From Anaeromassilibacillus sp. An200 (GTDB taxonomy: Bacteria; Bacillota; Clostridia; Oscillospirales; Acutalibacteraceae), in NCBI RefSeq assembly GCF_002160025.1, contig NZ_NFJU01000013.1, positions 26,655-90,654 of the forward strand: 64,000 nucleotides of DNA, read 5' to 3'. The notes under the pieces are model-generated. The model ran no database searches. It was not told the DNA's origin and was given only the letters and a program-made list of their open reading frames with translations. Shown here one piece after another: positions 48,371-58,100 of this stretch; position 1 is the stretch's first letter, and the number at the start of each line of letters is the position of its first letter. The position numbers were made by a program, and so were the translations under genes.

Positions 48371-50285
48371 GGACAGCGCGCGGATGCTGTTCCGCTCACT
48401 CGAATGCCGGGCCGCGGAGGAGGGTGCAAACCGTTTTGAGATCTCTTTTTCGAGCGAAGCGCCGGTCAGCCGCTGGGGCTGCCGGGAGATCCTCCTGCAC
48501 ACAAAGGACTCGGTCGATCTCTCCCGCTTTGCGCCCGGCGGAGCGGGCAGCCTGCTCTTTGCCCACGGGATGGACCCACGCTACGGGAAGCTGCCGGTCG
48601 GGCGCGTGGTGCGCGCCTGGCTTGACGAAGCGGAGCGCAAATGCCGCGCGGTGATTGAGCTCGACACGGACGATCCGGACGCGCAGCGTCTGCAAGGCAA
48701 GCTCGAGCGCGGGATGCTCTCCGGCGTAAGCGTTGGCTGCAAGGTGAATCAGTGGCTTGAGCTTGCTGCGGGCGATACAAGCCCGGACGGGCGCATCGAG
48801 GGCCCGGCGTCCCTCGGCATCCAATGGACGCCGTATGAAATCAGTCTGGAGCCGGTACCGGCCGACGCAACCGTCGGGCTGGGCCGCGCGATGGAAATGG
48901 AAACAGAAAGGGAGGCAAACAGCATGGGAAACATCACAAGAAACGAGTCAGGAACCATCCCGGCACAGAGCGCTCCGGCGGCTCAGGAAGCTCCGGCAGC
49001 GGAGGATCCGGTGCTTGCGGAGCGCCGCCGCGCGACGGAGATTGAGACGCTCTGCCGCAGCTTCGGCGAAGACCCAGGCGCGTACATCCGGGAGGGCACA
49101 AGCGTCGAAACAGTGCGCGCCGCCATTCTTGACAGGCTCTCGCAGGAACGCACGCCAATTGTGGGACGCAGTTCCGCCGAGACGCGCGGTGTGCAGGTGA
49201 CAACGGACGAGGGAGACAAGCTCCGGGCGGCGGCGACGGACGGCCTGCTCCTGCGCAGCGGCGTTTTCGTGGAGCATCCGGCGGACGGCGCGCGGGAATT
49301 CCGCGGCATGGGCATCCAGGATGTCGCGCGTGAATGCCTGCGCGTGAGCGGTGAAAACGCCGCCCGCCTGAGCGCCGACGAGGTGCTGCGCCGCTCTCTG
49401 ACGCCGGACAGCGCGTTCGTCAGCATCACCTCGAACGCGGCAAACCGCGCCGTCCTCGGCGCGATGCAGCACGCCCCAACCACCTACCAGGCGTGGACGA
49501 GTGTCGGCTCCGCCAAAGATTTTAAGCCGACCAACATCTACGAGGTGAACGACGGAGGCACGCTCCGCGAAATTCCGCAGAGCGGCGAATTCACGGAGGC
49601 AAAGCTCTCTGACGCGCCGGTAGCCGTGCGGCAGCTCATCACCGTCGGCAAGATGCTCAGCTTCACGCGGCAGATGTTCATCAACGACGAATTTGATCTC
49701 ATTCTGCGGATGGTAACGGCGCATGTACAGGCATTCCAGCGCGGGATCAATCAGGCGGTATATGCGCTGCTCAAGGCCAATCCCGCCATGCTCGACGGTG
49801 ATCAGCTGTTCAGCAGCGCGCACAAAAATCTCGGCACAGCCGCCGCGCCCGGCACCGACTCTTTCAGTGAAGCGCGGCTCCTGATGCGCCGCCAGACGGA
49901 AGCGGACGGCGTCACCCGTCTGAACCTCTCCCCCGCCTTCGTCCTCTGCGGCGCGGCGGACGAGACGAAGGTGGAGCAGCTGCTGCACTCGCTTGCGGCT
50001 CCCGAGGGGACAAACTCCGGCGTCGCGAACGTGTTCCGCAGCGCGATGACGCCCGTCGTTGACGCGGAGCTTGATGTGGACGGCGGCGCGCAGCCGTTTT
50101 ACTTCGCGGCGCATCCGTCGCTTGCGCCGACGATCGAGGTCTCCTACCTCAACGGCGTCGAGGCTCCGACGGTCGAAACAGAGACCGATTTTGACCGGCT
50201 TGGCATCCGCTACCGTGTCTACGGCGACCGGGGCGTGACGCTGCTCGGCTACCGCGGACTCGTGAAGAATCCCGGCAAGGCGTAA
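48354..50285 (+). CDS. Prohead protease-major capsid protein fusion
   Basis: A protein of 643 residues. The N-terminal about 190 residues form a prohead protease with LLFAHGMDP (His), the GRVV segment and MLSGVSVGCKV (Ser). A linker rich in Ala and Pro (about 205-235, perhaps a scaffold) follows. The C-terminal about 350 residues are a Mu gpT-like capsid protein (NAANRAVLGAMQHAPTTYQ and the later EIPQSGEFTEAKLSDAP). Protease must cut itself away to free the capsid subunit. The start ATG 48354 has GGAAGGGG upstream. Confidence 0.88.
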   Translation: MNRNHEDSARMLFRSLECRAAEEGANRFEISFSSEAPVSRWGCREILLHTKDSVDLSRFAPGGAGSLLFAHGMDPRYGKLPVGRVVRAWLDEAERKCRAVIELDTDDPDAQRLQGKLERGMLSGVSVGCKVNQWLELAAGDTSPDGRIEGPASLGIQWTPYEISLEPVPADATVGLGRAMEMETEREANSMGNITRNESGTIPAQSAPAAQEAPAAEDPVLAERRRATEIETLCRSFGEDPGAYIREGTSVETVRAAILDRLSQERTPIVGRSSAETRGVQVTTDEGDKLRAAATDGLLLRSGVFVEHPADGAREFRGMGIQDVARECLRVSGENAARLSADEVLRRSLTPDSAFVSITSNAANRAVLGAMQHAPTTYQAWTSVGSAKDFKPTNIYEVNDGGTLREIPQSGEFTEAKLSDAPVAVRQLITVGKMLSFTRQMFINDEFDLILRMVTAHVQAFQRGINQAVYALLKANPAMLDGDQLFSSAHKNLGTAAAPGTDSFSEARLLMRRQTEADGVTRLNLSPAFVLCGAADETKVEQLLHSLAAPEGTNSGVANVFRSAMTPVVDAELDVDGGAQPFYFAAHPSLAPTIEVSYLNGVEAPTVETETDFDRLGIRYRVYGDRGVTLLGYRGLVKNPGKA

Positions 50286-50302
50286 GGAAGGAGGAAAACG
50301 TA

Positions 50303-50623
50303 ATGGCAAGATACGTACAGCCCGGTAAGGCGATTGAGTACACAAACGCCGGTGAGGAAACAATCCGCTACGGCGACGTCGTGGCACTGACAAACTGTGT
50401 CGGCGTGGCCGCCGCAGACATCGCACCCGGCGCGACCGGCGTAATTGAGCTCTCCGGCGTCTACGAGATGCCCGCAGACACTTCCGCCGCGTTCACCCAG
50501 GGGCAAAAGCTCTACTGGGACGCGTCCGGCAAAAAGGTGACAGCAACCGAGGGCGACATCGCGGCAGGCATTGCCGTCGAAGCAAAGCAGGATTCCGCCG
50601 CTGTTGCTCTCGTGAAGTTGTAA
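50303..50623 (+). CDS. DUF2190 capsid-associated protein
   Basis: A protein of 106 residues of the DUF2190 family, which resembles capsid decoration proteins. GDVVALTNCVGVAAADIAPG and the repeated Ala/Gly strands are typical. GGAGG is 8 nt before the ATG. It follows the capsid gene directly. Confidence 0.85.
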   Translation: MARYVQPGKAIEYTNAGEETIRYGDVVALTNCVGVAAADIAPGATGVIELSGVYEMPADTSAAFTQGQKLYWDASGKKVTATEGDIAAGIAVEAKQDSAAVALVKL

Positions 50624-50637
50624 AGGGGGCAAGAGAT

Positions 50638-50898
50638 ATGATAACGCTGAAATGTCCCTTTTTCTGGAATGGCAGACTGATCCGGGAGGGAGCACGAATT
50701 TCGCTTCCCGCGGAAGTGGAGGAAAAATTTCTGCGCGCGGGAAATGCCGTACCGACAACGGAAAGCGTCTCTCCCCCGCCTTCTCAGAGCGCACCGGAAG
50801 CGGGCAAGGAAAGCCGGGAGGAGAACACGCCGGAAAAGAGTTCCCCGAAATCCGGACGAAAGCAGGCGGAGCAGGTCGAGCTCACGCTGGGAAGATGA
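50638..50898 (+). CDS. Phage head/neck protein of unknown function
   Basis: A protein of 86 residues. The N-terminal half is globular and the C-terminal half a disordered, charged Ser/Pro/Glu/Lys tail. Its stop overlaps the next start. No family is recognised; position suggests a structural or connector role. Confidence 0.65.
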   Translation: MITLKCPFFWNGRLIREGARISLPAEVEEKFLRAGNAVPTTESVSPPPSQSAPEAGKESREENTPEKSSPKSGRKQAEQVELTLGR

Positions 50899-51251
50899 GC
50901 TTCCGGGAACTGGTCGAATCGGACAACCACGAGATTTTCATGAATCTTGACGAGCTGGCGGAAGAACGCTCCATCCGGTACGACGGGACGCTCTATGAAA
51001 GCATCCCCGTCGTCCTCACGGGCGCTGAGGAGCAGGCGCGAAACCGCCTCTCCCACGACCATGCCGAGGGCCTGTACCGTGTGACAAGTATTCTGTACTG
51101 CCCGGCGGAAGCCCTCGGAGGTTGTACACCGGAACAGGGGCGGACAGTGGAAATCCATGAAAACGGAACATTTTTTTACCGGTATCGTGTGGAACGCTCT
51201 GTGTGTGAAATGGGGATGCTGGAGATGGAACTGGAGGCGATCGACGAATGA
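50895..51251 (+). CDS. Probable head-tail connector protein
   Basis: A protein of 118 residues, mostly beta, starting at ATG 50895 within the previous stop. Position between capsid genes and the minor tail Z-like gene suggests a head completion or stopper protein. No motif allows a firm call. Confidence 0.55.
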   Translation: MSFRELVESDNHEIFMNLDELAEERSIRYDGTLYESIPVVLTGAEEQARNRLSHDHAEGLYRVTSILYCPAEALGGCTPEQGRTVEIHENGTFFYRYRVERSVCEMGMLEMELEAIDE

Positions 51252-51829
51252 ATACCGTTTTCTTTGACGAAATCACCGGACAGAGCCTTGACCGCGCGGA
51301 GAAGCTGCTGGCCGGGATTCCGGACGGTGCACGCCGTGCCGTGAACAGTGCTCTCTCGCGCGCCGCGCAGCATGGCCTTACAGTGGGAATGCGGATTGTC
51401 TCCGGCGAGTATGCCATTGGACAGAAGGAACTCAAATCCCGGACAAAGCAAATCAACCGTGTGGTTCGGGACAATGCCGGCGGATATGAAGTCACCTTCG
51501 GCTACAGCGGCTATGTCATTCCACTGCTCCGCTTTGACACGCAAATCGGATCGGACGGCCGGATCTATGCTCGTGTACTGCGCTCCAACGTGCGCAAACT
51601 GATTGCAAATGCCTTTGTCTCCCGTGTCAAGGGACAGCATACAGGCGTTTTTGTCCGCGAGGGAGATGCACGCCATCCAATCCACGAGCTCTTCGGCCCC
51701 TCCGCTGTAGCGGCGTTTTATGCGCACGAGGAAACGGTGGACAAGATGGACGAGGAAATCCGCTCCACGTATGAAAAGCGTGTGGAGCACGAAATCACAA
51801 GAATTCTCAACGGGTGGGGCGGCAGATGA
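51248..51829 (+). CDS. Minor tail protein Z-like
   Basis: A protein of 193 residues resembling the GPZ family (NSALSRAAQHGLTVGMRIVS and the C-terminal HEITRILNGWGGR helix). In lambda, gpZ helps join tail to head. It is coupled by 4-nt overlaps to both neighbours. Confidence 0.7.
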   Translation: MNTVFFDEITGQSLDRAEKLLAGIPDGARRAVNSALSRAAQHGLTVGMRIVSGEYAIGQKELKSRTKQINRVVRDNAGGYEVTFGYSGYVIPLLRFDTQIGSDGRIYARVLRSNVRKLIANAFVSRVKGQHTGVFVREGDARHPIHELFGPSAVAAFYAHEETVDKMDEEIRSTYEKRVEHEITRILNGWGGR

Positions 51830-52311
51830 ACAGAGCGGTATTTCTGGAAGAACTCAAACGCTTTACGCTTGATGCGACGCGCGATCTGCTGCTGCCGGTG
51901 CGTGTACAGTCGGCGGAAGAGACGCCGTCGGAGCGTCCGGCTGAGGTGCACCTGATGCGTCTGCCGGACAGCGAAGCGGCAAAGAAAAAAGCGCCGTATA
52001 TCATCCATCAGATCATCACCGGCAAGGATGCGCAAAAGCCCGGCGAACAGGCGGCCTGCACAACGGAAATTCGCTCCATCTTCTGTGTCTACTGCCCCGA
52101 TGAGGAGGAAGGCGGGATGCTGCTGCTGAACCTCATGGAGCGGCTGCGGATTGCCCTGCTGCGGCAGGTTGTGCTGGATCAGCGGTATCAGCTGGACCTG
52201 GAATCGGGGCTGGAGATCATCCTGTACCCTGACGACAGCGCCTCCTACTACGCCGGAGAAATGGCGAGCCGGTGGAGGCTGCCGGGAATAGAAAGAGAGG
52301 TCAGACCATGA
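51826..52311 (+). CDS. Probable tail terminator/completion protein
   Basis: A protein of 161 residues starting at ATG 51826. A mixed alpha/beta protein (HQIITGKDAQKPG, then FCVYCPDEEEGG, then LMERLRIALLRQ) with the size and place of a tail terminator just before the sheath gene. The family is inferred, not recognised. Confidence 0.6.
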   Translation: MNRAVFLEELKRFTLDATRDLLLPVRVQSAEETPSERPAEVHLMRLPDSEAAKKKAPYIIHQIITGKDAQKPGEQAACTTEIRSIFCVYCPDEEEGGMLLLNLMERLRIALLRQVVLDQRYQLDLESGLEIILYPDDSASYYAGEMASRWRLPGIEREVRP

Positions 52312-52655
52312 ACGAGAACGAAAAGAAAGAAGAGCTTCAGACGGAGCAGAAGCCCTCCGCAGGAAGGAAAGCGGCCAGAAAAACCGCCGCAAAGAAGCCG
52401 GAGGCGCAGGGCGGCTACTGTGTGTACCTCGGCCCCAACATCCGGGGCGTCATTCAGCACGGGAAAGTCCTGCGCGGAACGAAAGACCAGGCGGCACAGC
52501 AGCTTGCACGGGCGATTCAGGAGTACCCGCAAATCGAAAGCCTGCTGGTGCCTGCGGATCGACTCATCGAATCGCGGCGTAAGCTTCAGACGGGCGGCAG
52601 CCTGCTCTCCCGGATTTATGGGGAGCTGTGCGCCGCCGCAGGAAAGGGGAAATGA
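52308..52655 (+). CDS. Phage protein with basic N-terminal tail, unknown function
   Basis: A protein of 115 residues. A disordered Lys/Ala-rich N-terminus (1-38) is followed by a small domain (YCVYLGPNIRGVIQHG and a C-terminal helix). Such proteins are often found before sheath genes in Clostridial myophages. Start ATG 52308 overlaps the previous stop. Confidence 0.65.
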   Translation: MNENEKKEELQTEQKPSAGRKAARKTAAKKPEAQGGYCVYLGPNIRGVIQHGKVLRGTKDQAAQQLARAIQEYPQIESLLVPADRLIESRRKLQTGGSLLSRIYGELCAAAGKGK

Positions 52656-52657
52656 CA

Positions 52658-54070
52658 ATGAAGCATGGCGTATATGTAACAAAGGAAGCAAAAGCCAAAA
52701 CCGCACCGGAAGTGGTGGACAGCGGAATCCCGTTTTATATCGGGGCCTCACCGGTACAGGGGGCGTCCTCGCCCGCAAAGGTGGGAGTTCCGGTTCTGTG
52801 CGAAAGCTTTGAGGACGCGCGGGAAAAGCTCGGCTACTCGGACGACTGGACGTCCTATCCCCTCTGCGAGGCAATGGACGTACATTTTCGTCTCTACGGC
52901 ATGGCCCCGGCCATTTTCTGCAACCTGCTGGACCCCGCGTCCATGCGGGAAAGCGCGGAGGCTGCCGATATCCCCGTCGGGGACGGGCAGGCAAAGCTTC
53001 CGGCGGAAGCGATCCTCGACGATACTCTCGTTGTCAAAGAGCAGGGCGGCAGCGGGGAACCGTATGTGGAGGGGACGGACTACAGCGCGTTTTACGATGA
53101 CGATGGAAAACTTATCCTCGAAGTGCTCCCGGACGGCTCTGCCGCTGAGGCGGCGCAGCTCAATGTGGCGTACAGCAAGGTCACGCCCTCCTCTGTCACC
53201 GCGGACGAGGTGGCGATTGGCCTGGAAGCCGTGGAGCGCTGCATGGTGACGGTCGGCAAAATTCCGGATCTCCTCTGTGCGCCCGGTTATTCCCAGGATG
53301 CGGGCGTTGCCGCCGTGATGGCCGTCAAGGCGGCAAATGTGCAGGGTATGTTCCATGCGAAGGCGGTTTTGGATCTCGACTGCACCGACGCTACGACAGG
53401 CAGTACAGCCATTGCCAAAAAGGCAGAGCTCGCTCTCACGGATAAAAATCAGATCGTCTGCTGGCCGATGCCGCAGAAGAATGGCAGGCTGTATCACATG
53501 AGCACCCATCTGTGCGCGCTCATGGCGCGGGTAGACGCGGGAAACGGCTGCCCGTATGAGTCGCCCTCGAACCGTGCTCTGGAATGCGACGGAGTGGCGC
53601 TGGCCGACGGCAGCGAGGTGCTGCTCACGCTCAGTGAGGCGAACGAGCTGAACGCGGTCGGGATTGTCACGGCGCTGCACGGCTTTGACGGGTGGATTGC
53701 CTGGGGAAATTATACGGCGTGCTATCCTGCGGACACGGCCCCCGAAAACGCCTTTATCCCCGTTTCCCGCATGTTTGACTGGGTGGGAAACACGCTTGTG
53801 AAAACCTTCTGGAATCACCTGGACAAACCGATTCTGCGGCGCAGGCTCGACAGCATCATCGACGGGGCAACCATCTGGCTCAACGGACTGACGGGCAGCG
53901 GCTATCTCTACGGGGGCCGGGTGGAAATTCCCGAGGCGGACAATCCGAAGGAGAACCTTGTGGCCGGCATTGTAAAGCCGCGCATTGCCCTGACTCCTCC
54001 CTCTCCGGCACAGGAGATTACCACCACACTGACCTACGACGCGAGCTACGCCGACTCGCTGTTTGAGTAA
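52658..54070 (+). CDS. Contractile tail sheath protein
   Basis: A protein of 470 residues of the P2 FI/Mu L type sheath group. It contains DSGIPFYIGASP near the N-terminus and the C-terminal core (WIAWGNYTACYP, FWNHLDKPILRRRLDSIID, LTYDASYADSLFE). It proves a myovirus-like contractile tail. GGGG is 8 nt before ATG 52658; ATG 52652 is closer to it and less likely. Confidence 0.93.
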   Translation: MKHGVYVTKEAKAKTAPEVVDSGIPFYIGASPVQGASSPAKVGVPVLCESFEDAREKLGYSDDWTSYPLCEAMDVHFRLYGMAPAIFCNLLDPASMRESAEAADIPVGDGQAKLPAEAILDDTLVVKEQGGSGEPYVEGTDYSAFYDDDGKLILEVLPDGSAAEAAQLNVAYSKVTPSSVTADEVAIGLEAVERCMVTVGKIPDLLCAPGYSQDAGVAAVMAVKAANVQGMFHAKAVLDLDCTDATTGSTAIAKKAELALTDKNQIVCWPMPQKNGRLYHMSTHLCALMARVDAGNGCPYESPSNRALECDGVALADGSEVLLTLSEANELNAVGIVTALHGFDGWIAWGNYTACYPADTAPENAFIPVSRMFDWVGNTLVKTFWNHLDKPILRRRLDSIIDGATIWLNGLTGSGYLYGGRVEIPEADNPKENLVAGIVKPRIALTPPSPAQEITTTLTYDASYADSLFE

Positions 54071-54083
54071 AGGAGGGAACGAC

Positions 54084-54602
54084 ATGGCAGGTTTTGATGA
54101 ATCCACCATCAATTTTACCGTCTTTGAGGACGACATCGAGCAAATCGGCGTCGCGACAGCGACACTGCCGACGCTCTCGGCCATCATGCAGACCATCTCG
54201 GGCGCCGGGATTTCCGGAAACGTGGAGGTTGGCATCGCGGGGTATTACGACACGATGGAGCTGGGGCTCGCCTTCCGCAATTTCACGTCGTGCAACGTGC
54301 GGCTTTCGGAGCCGCGTCTGCACACCATTCAGCTGCGTGCCGCCATGCAGGTGGAAGACCCGACGGACGGCGTTGTGAGAATTCAGGAGATCAAGCACGT
54401 TTTCACCGTGCTTCCCAAGACGGATGCGGGCGGCAGCGTGGCCCCTGCAAGCCCCACCAACGGCTCCGGTACCTACGCGGTGCGCTATTGGGCGACCTAC
54501 ATTGACGGCGAACGCGTGCGCGAAATTGACCCGTTCAATTCGATCTGCTTCATCAACGGGACGGATTATCTCGCAGATGTGCGGGCCGCCCTCGGTAAAT
54601 AA
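54084..54602 (+). CDS. Major tail tube protein
   Basis: A protein of 172 residues of the P2 FII family, forming the inner tube inside the sheath. Features: VGIAGYYDTMELGLAFRN and the HTIQLRAAMQ strand. AGGAGG is 7 nt before the ATG. It directly follows the sheath gene, as usual. Confidence 0.9.
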   Translation: MAGFDESTINFTVFEDDIEQIGVATATLPTLSAIMQTISGAGISGNVEVGIAGYYDTMELGLAFRNFTSCNVRLSEPRLHTIQLRAAMQVEDPTDGVVRIQEIKHVFTVLPKTDAGGSVAPASPTNGSGTYAVRYWATYIDGERVREIDPFNSICFINGTDYLADVRAALGK

Positions 54603-54616
54603 GGAGGATGCCTCTT

Positions 54617-54982
54617 ATGGAAGAACAAACCCTTTCCGTCGTACAAGAGAAGGCTGTGGGCGCTTATACCCACACCTTCAAGGAACCCTTCTCCTGGCAG
54701 GGGCACACCTTCGAGGAGCTGACCTTTGACTTTGCCTCCCTCACGGGCGGCGACAGCCTTGCCATTGAGGAGGAGCTGCTCCTGCTCAACAAGACAGCTT
54801 TTGTGCCTGCCTTGTCAGGGGAATATCTCGTTCGCATGGCCGCAAGAGCCTGCACGACCGTGATTCAGGAACCGGGCGGACGCCGAACGCGCATCGGCAC
54901 GGACGCGCTGCGGGCCATGCCGATCACGGAGTACAACGCGATTATCGGGAGGGCACGCAATTTTTTGCTCAGTGCAAAATAA
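54617..54982 (+). CDS. Tail assembly chaperone, short (zero-frame) form
   Basis: A protein of 121 residues (gpE/Mu gp41-type). It binds the tape measure during tail assembly. AAGGAGG is 9 nt before ATG 54617. Near its end the mRNA has a slippery sequence T-TTT-TTG (54961-54967), from which a -1 shift makes a longer protein; the unshifted form stops 15 nt later. Confidence 0.85.
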   Translation: MEEQTLSVVQEKAVGAYTHTFKEPFSWQGHTFEELTFDFASLTGGDSLAIEEELLLLNKTAFVPALSGEYLVRMAARACTTVIQEPGGRRTRIGTDALRAMPITEYNAIIGRARNFLLSAK

Positions 54983-55161
54983 AAGCCGGAGACGGCGGCG
55001 CGTGGCTGCGGCAGCAATGTCTGGCGCTGGCGCGCGCCAACGCCACACCCGCACCGTTCTGGCTTTCCCTTCCGCTGGTATCTCTTGCGCGGTGGATTGC
55101 GTCCAGCAACCAGCTCACAGAGGATGCTATACGGGAACGAAACCGCCTGAGAAAAATCTGA
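54617..55161 (+). CDS. Tail assembly chaperone, -1 frameshift extended form
   Basis: If ribosomes slip by -1 at T-TTT-TTG (54961-54967), reading continues as GCT CAG TGC and so on for 64 more codons to the TGA at 55159-55161, making 181 residues. The added part is basic and helical. It has no start codon of its own, so it is not called as a gene otherwise, and it fills the gap between chaperone and tape measure. This matches the G/GT and E/E' frameshift of lambda and P2. The palindrome TGGCGCGCGCCA (55028-55039) lies downstream. Confidence 0.8.
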
Positions 55162-55181
55162 AAAGGAGGTGAGGCGAAAAG

Positions 55182-58100
55182 ATGACAAAGGAATATGAGA
55201 TGCTGTTCCGGCTGAATGCGCAGACCGGTTCTGGGTATACCAAGGCTTTTCAGCAGGCACAGCAGGAGCTCAAGGAAGTCACACAGCGCATCCAGGATCT
55301 TCAGCAGGAGCAGAAAGACATTACCGCTTATCAGAAGCAGCAGGAGGCACTGGAGAAAACAGAAGTCAAACTGAATCGGCTGCAAAAGCAGTATGATAAT
55401 ATCCAGCGTGAGATTCAGGAAACAGGCTCGTTCTCCTCTGAACTTGAAAACAAGCTGCTTTCCAAGCAGGTAAAAATCGACGACACCTCCGCCGCCTACG
55501 AGCGTCAGAAGGAGCGCCTGAAAGAACTACAGAAGGCAATGGAGAACGCCGGGATCGATATGAACGATCTCGGCCGGAGCTCTGCCGAGCTATCCGAAAA
55601 AATCCACACACTGAAGGAAAACCAGGAACAAGCGGCTGTTCAGGCACAAAAACTTGGCACATCGGCAAGCTCGGCTTTTGAACAGATTGGTCAGGCTCTT
55701 GCCGCAGCCGGTATCACCGCAGCAATACGGGAAGCTGCTCAATATTTTGCCGACTGCGCGCAGGCGTCCATGGACTTTGAGACGGCCGTCACCGGTGTGG
55801 CAAAAACGACCGACCTCTCTGACGAGGAGCTCGCCGCCATGGCCGACTCCATCCGAAGCCTTTCCACAGAAATTCCGGCAACCACAGAGGAGATTTCTGC
55901 CGTCGCGGAGGCGGCCGGACAGCTCGGGATTCAAAAAGAAGCCCTTCTCGACTTCACGGAAACCATGGTTATGCTCGGCACGGCCACCAACATGACGGCG
56001 GACGAGGCCGCCACAGCTCTGGCGCGCTTTGCCAACATCACGGGCATGGGCGCAGGGGAGTACGATCGCCTGGGCGCGACCATCGTTGATCTCGGAAACA
56101 GCTTCGCCACAACGGAGCAGGAAATCACCGAGATGGCGACGCGCCTTGCCTCCGCCGGAACGCTGGCCGGAATCAGCGAACCGGGAATCCTTGCCCTGGC
56201 CGCGGCAATGTCAAGCGTCGGCATTGAAGCGGAGGCCGGAGGCACAGCCATGACGGAAACGCTCAACGCTATCGAAACCGCCGTCGCGGGCGGCGGAGAA
56301 GCGCTTGACGAGTTCGCGCGTCTGGCCGGTATGTCCTCTGAGACTTTTGCGGAAACCTGGCAGAACGACGCGCTCTCCGCGCTGACCTCCTTCATCGGCG
56401 GGCTCGGGCAGCTCGACGAACAGGGCGAAAGCACCGTGCTGGTGCTCGAGAGTCTCGGCCTGACAGGCGTGCGGCAGAGCAACATGCTCAAATCCCTCGG
56501 CCTTGCCGCGGAACAGATGACCGGAGCGGTAAATCTGGCCAACACCGCCTGGGAGGAAAACACCGCTCTAACCGAGGAAGCATCAAAACGGTACGCCACA
56601 ACCCAAAGCCAGCTGATCCTGCTGCAAAACAGCTATCGGAATATACAGGCCGCCATCGGCGACGCATACACACCGGAACTGAAAGAGGCTTACGCTGTGG
56701 GAACCGACGTCCTCAACGGCGTGGCGCAGTTCATTCGGGACAATCCGGCGCTGGTCAAAGCCGTCGTAACGTTTACGGGCGTCATCGGCGGCGCGACGGC
56801 GGCAGTGGCCGCCTACACGATAGCAGCCAAAGCCGCCGCTCTGGCCAGCGCGGCCATTCCAGGGCTGAACATCATTATGGGGGTGACGGTGGGCGTCGCC
56901 GCTGTCACAGCGGCCATTGTCGCACTCAACGATGCGGCGTCCAAAGAGGCCGACGAACTCGCGAAGCTGACGGCGACTTCCCGTGCCCAGTATGCAGAAA
57001 TGCAGGAACTCCAGGCCGAATACGGCGAGGTGTGCGCGTCAATGGGCGACACCTCCTATGAAGCCCAAAGGCTGAAAGCGGAGCTCGACGAAGCAACCGC
57101 CGCGTTTGAGGAACAAAAGCAGACGGCGGAAGAGCTGGAAGCCGCGCACCGCGAAGCCATTGACGCGCACAATGAACTGATGGCGTCCTACGACGAGACG
57201 GTCGAAAGCCTGAACAAGGAAACGCGCAGCAGTGAAAATCTGATGGCAAAGCTGGAAGAGCTGATGGCTGTCGAGGGAAAATCCGCCTCGGTCAAGCAGG
57301 AAATCCTCGCTGTGGTGGATCTGCTCAACGAAGCAATGCCGGAGCTGGCTCTTTCCTATGATCAATACGCGGACAGTTTGAATCTGTCGGCCGAAGCGAT
57401 CCGAGGCGTCGTAGAAGCCGAGTTGGCGAGAGAACGCCATGCGGAAAATTATGAACAGCTGAAAAAGCTCATCGGTGAAGAAGGCAGTCTGTATCAAACA
57501 CTGCAAGCCGACATTGAGGAAACCAAAAACCGGCAGGATGAGCTGACCAACGCAAAAAAGCAGTACCTGGAATACTATAACGCATACCAGGATGGCGGAT
57601 GGATGGAAGCGGATGGAGACGCCTATCTGGCAACCATACGCGAATACGGCGATGCAGTCGCTTCCGCACAGGAAGCCTGGGAGAACGCTGCCGCCGCCGA
57701 GGAGGAGGCACGGACCGCTTACGAGGAAAATCAGGACGCCATCGCTGATTTAACCCAGGAACTTTCCGGCTACACAGAGGAAATGGACGAAAGCGGAATA
57801 GCGGTACAGGATATCCTCACCTCTGCGAACGCGAAAGTACAGGAACTCGCGGCAAGCTACACGGAAGCCTACACCGCCGCCCTCGAAAGCGTCTCCGGAC
57901 AATATCAGCTCTGGGACCAGGCGGCGGAGGTTGTCGCTGTCGGCGCGGACGCCATTAATTCCGCTCTGGAGAGTCAGGTTTCCTACTGGCAAAGCTACAA
58001 CGACAATCTCGCAAATCTGACCGCGCGCGGGGAGGATATCGCGGGGCTCAGCGAAATGATTGCAAGCTTCGCGGACGGCAGCTCCGACAGCGTGAACGCG

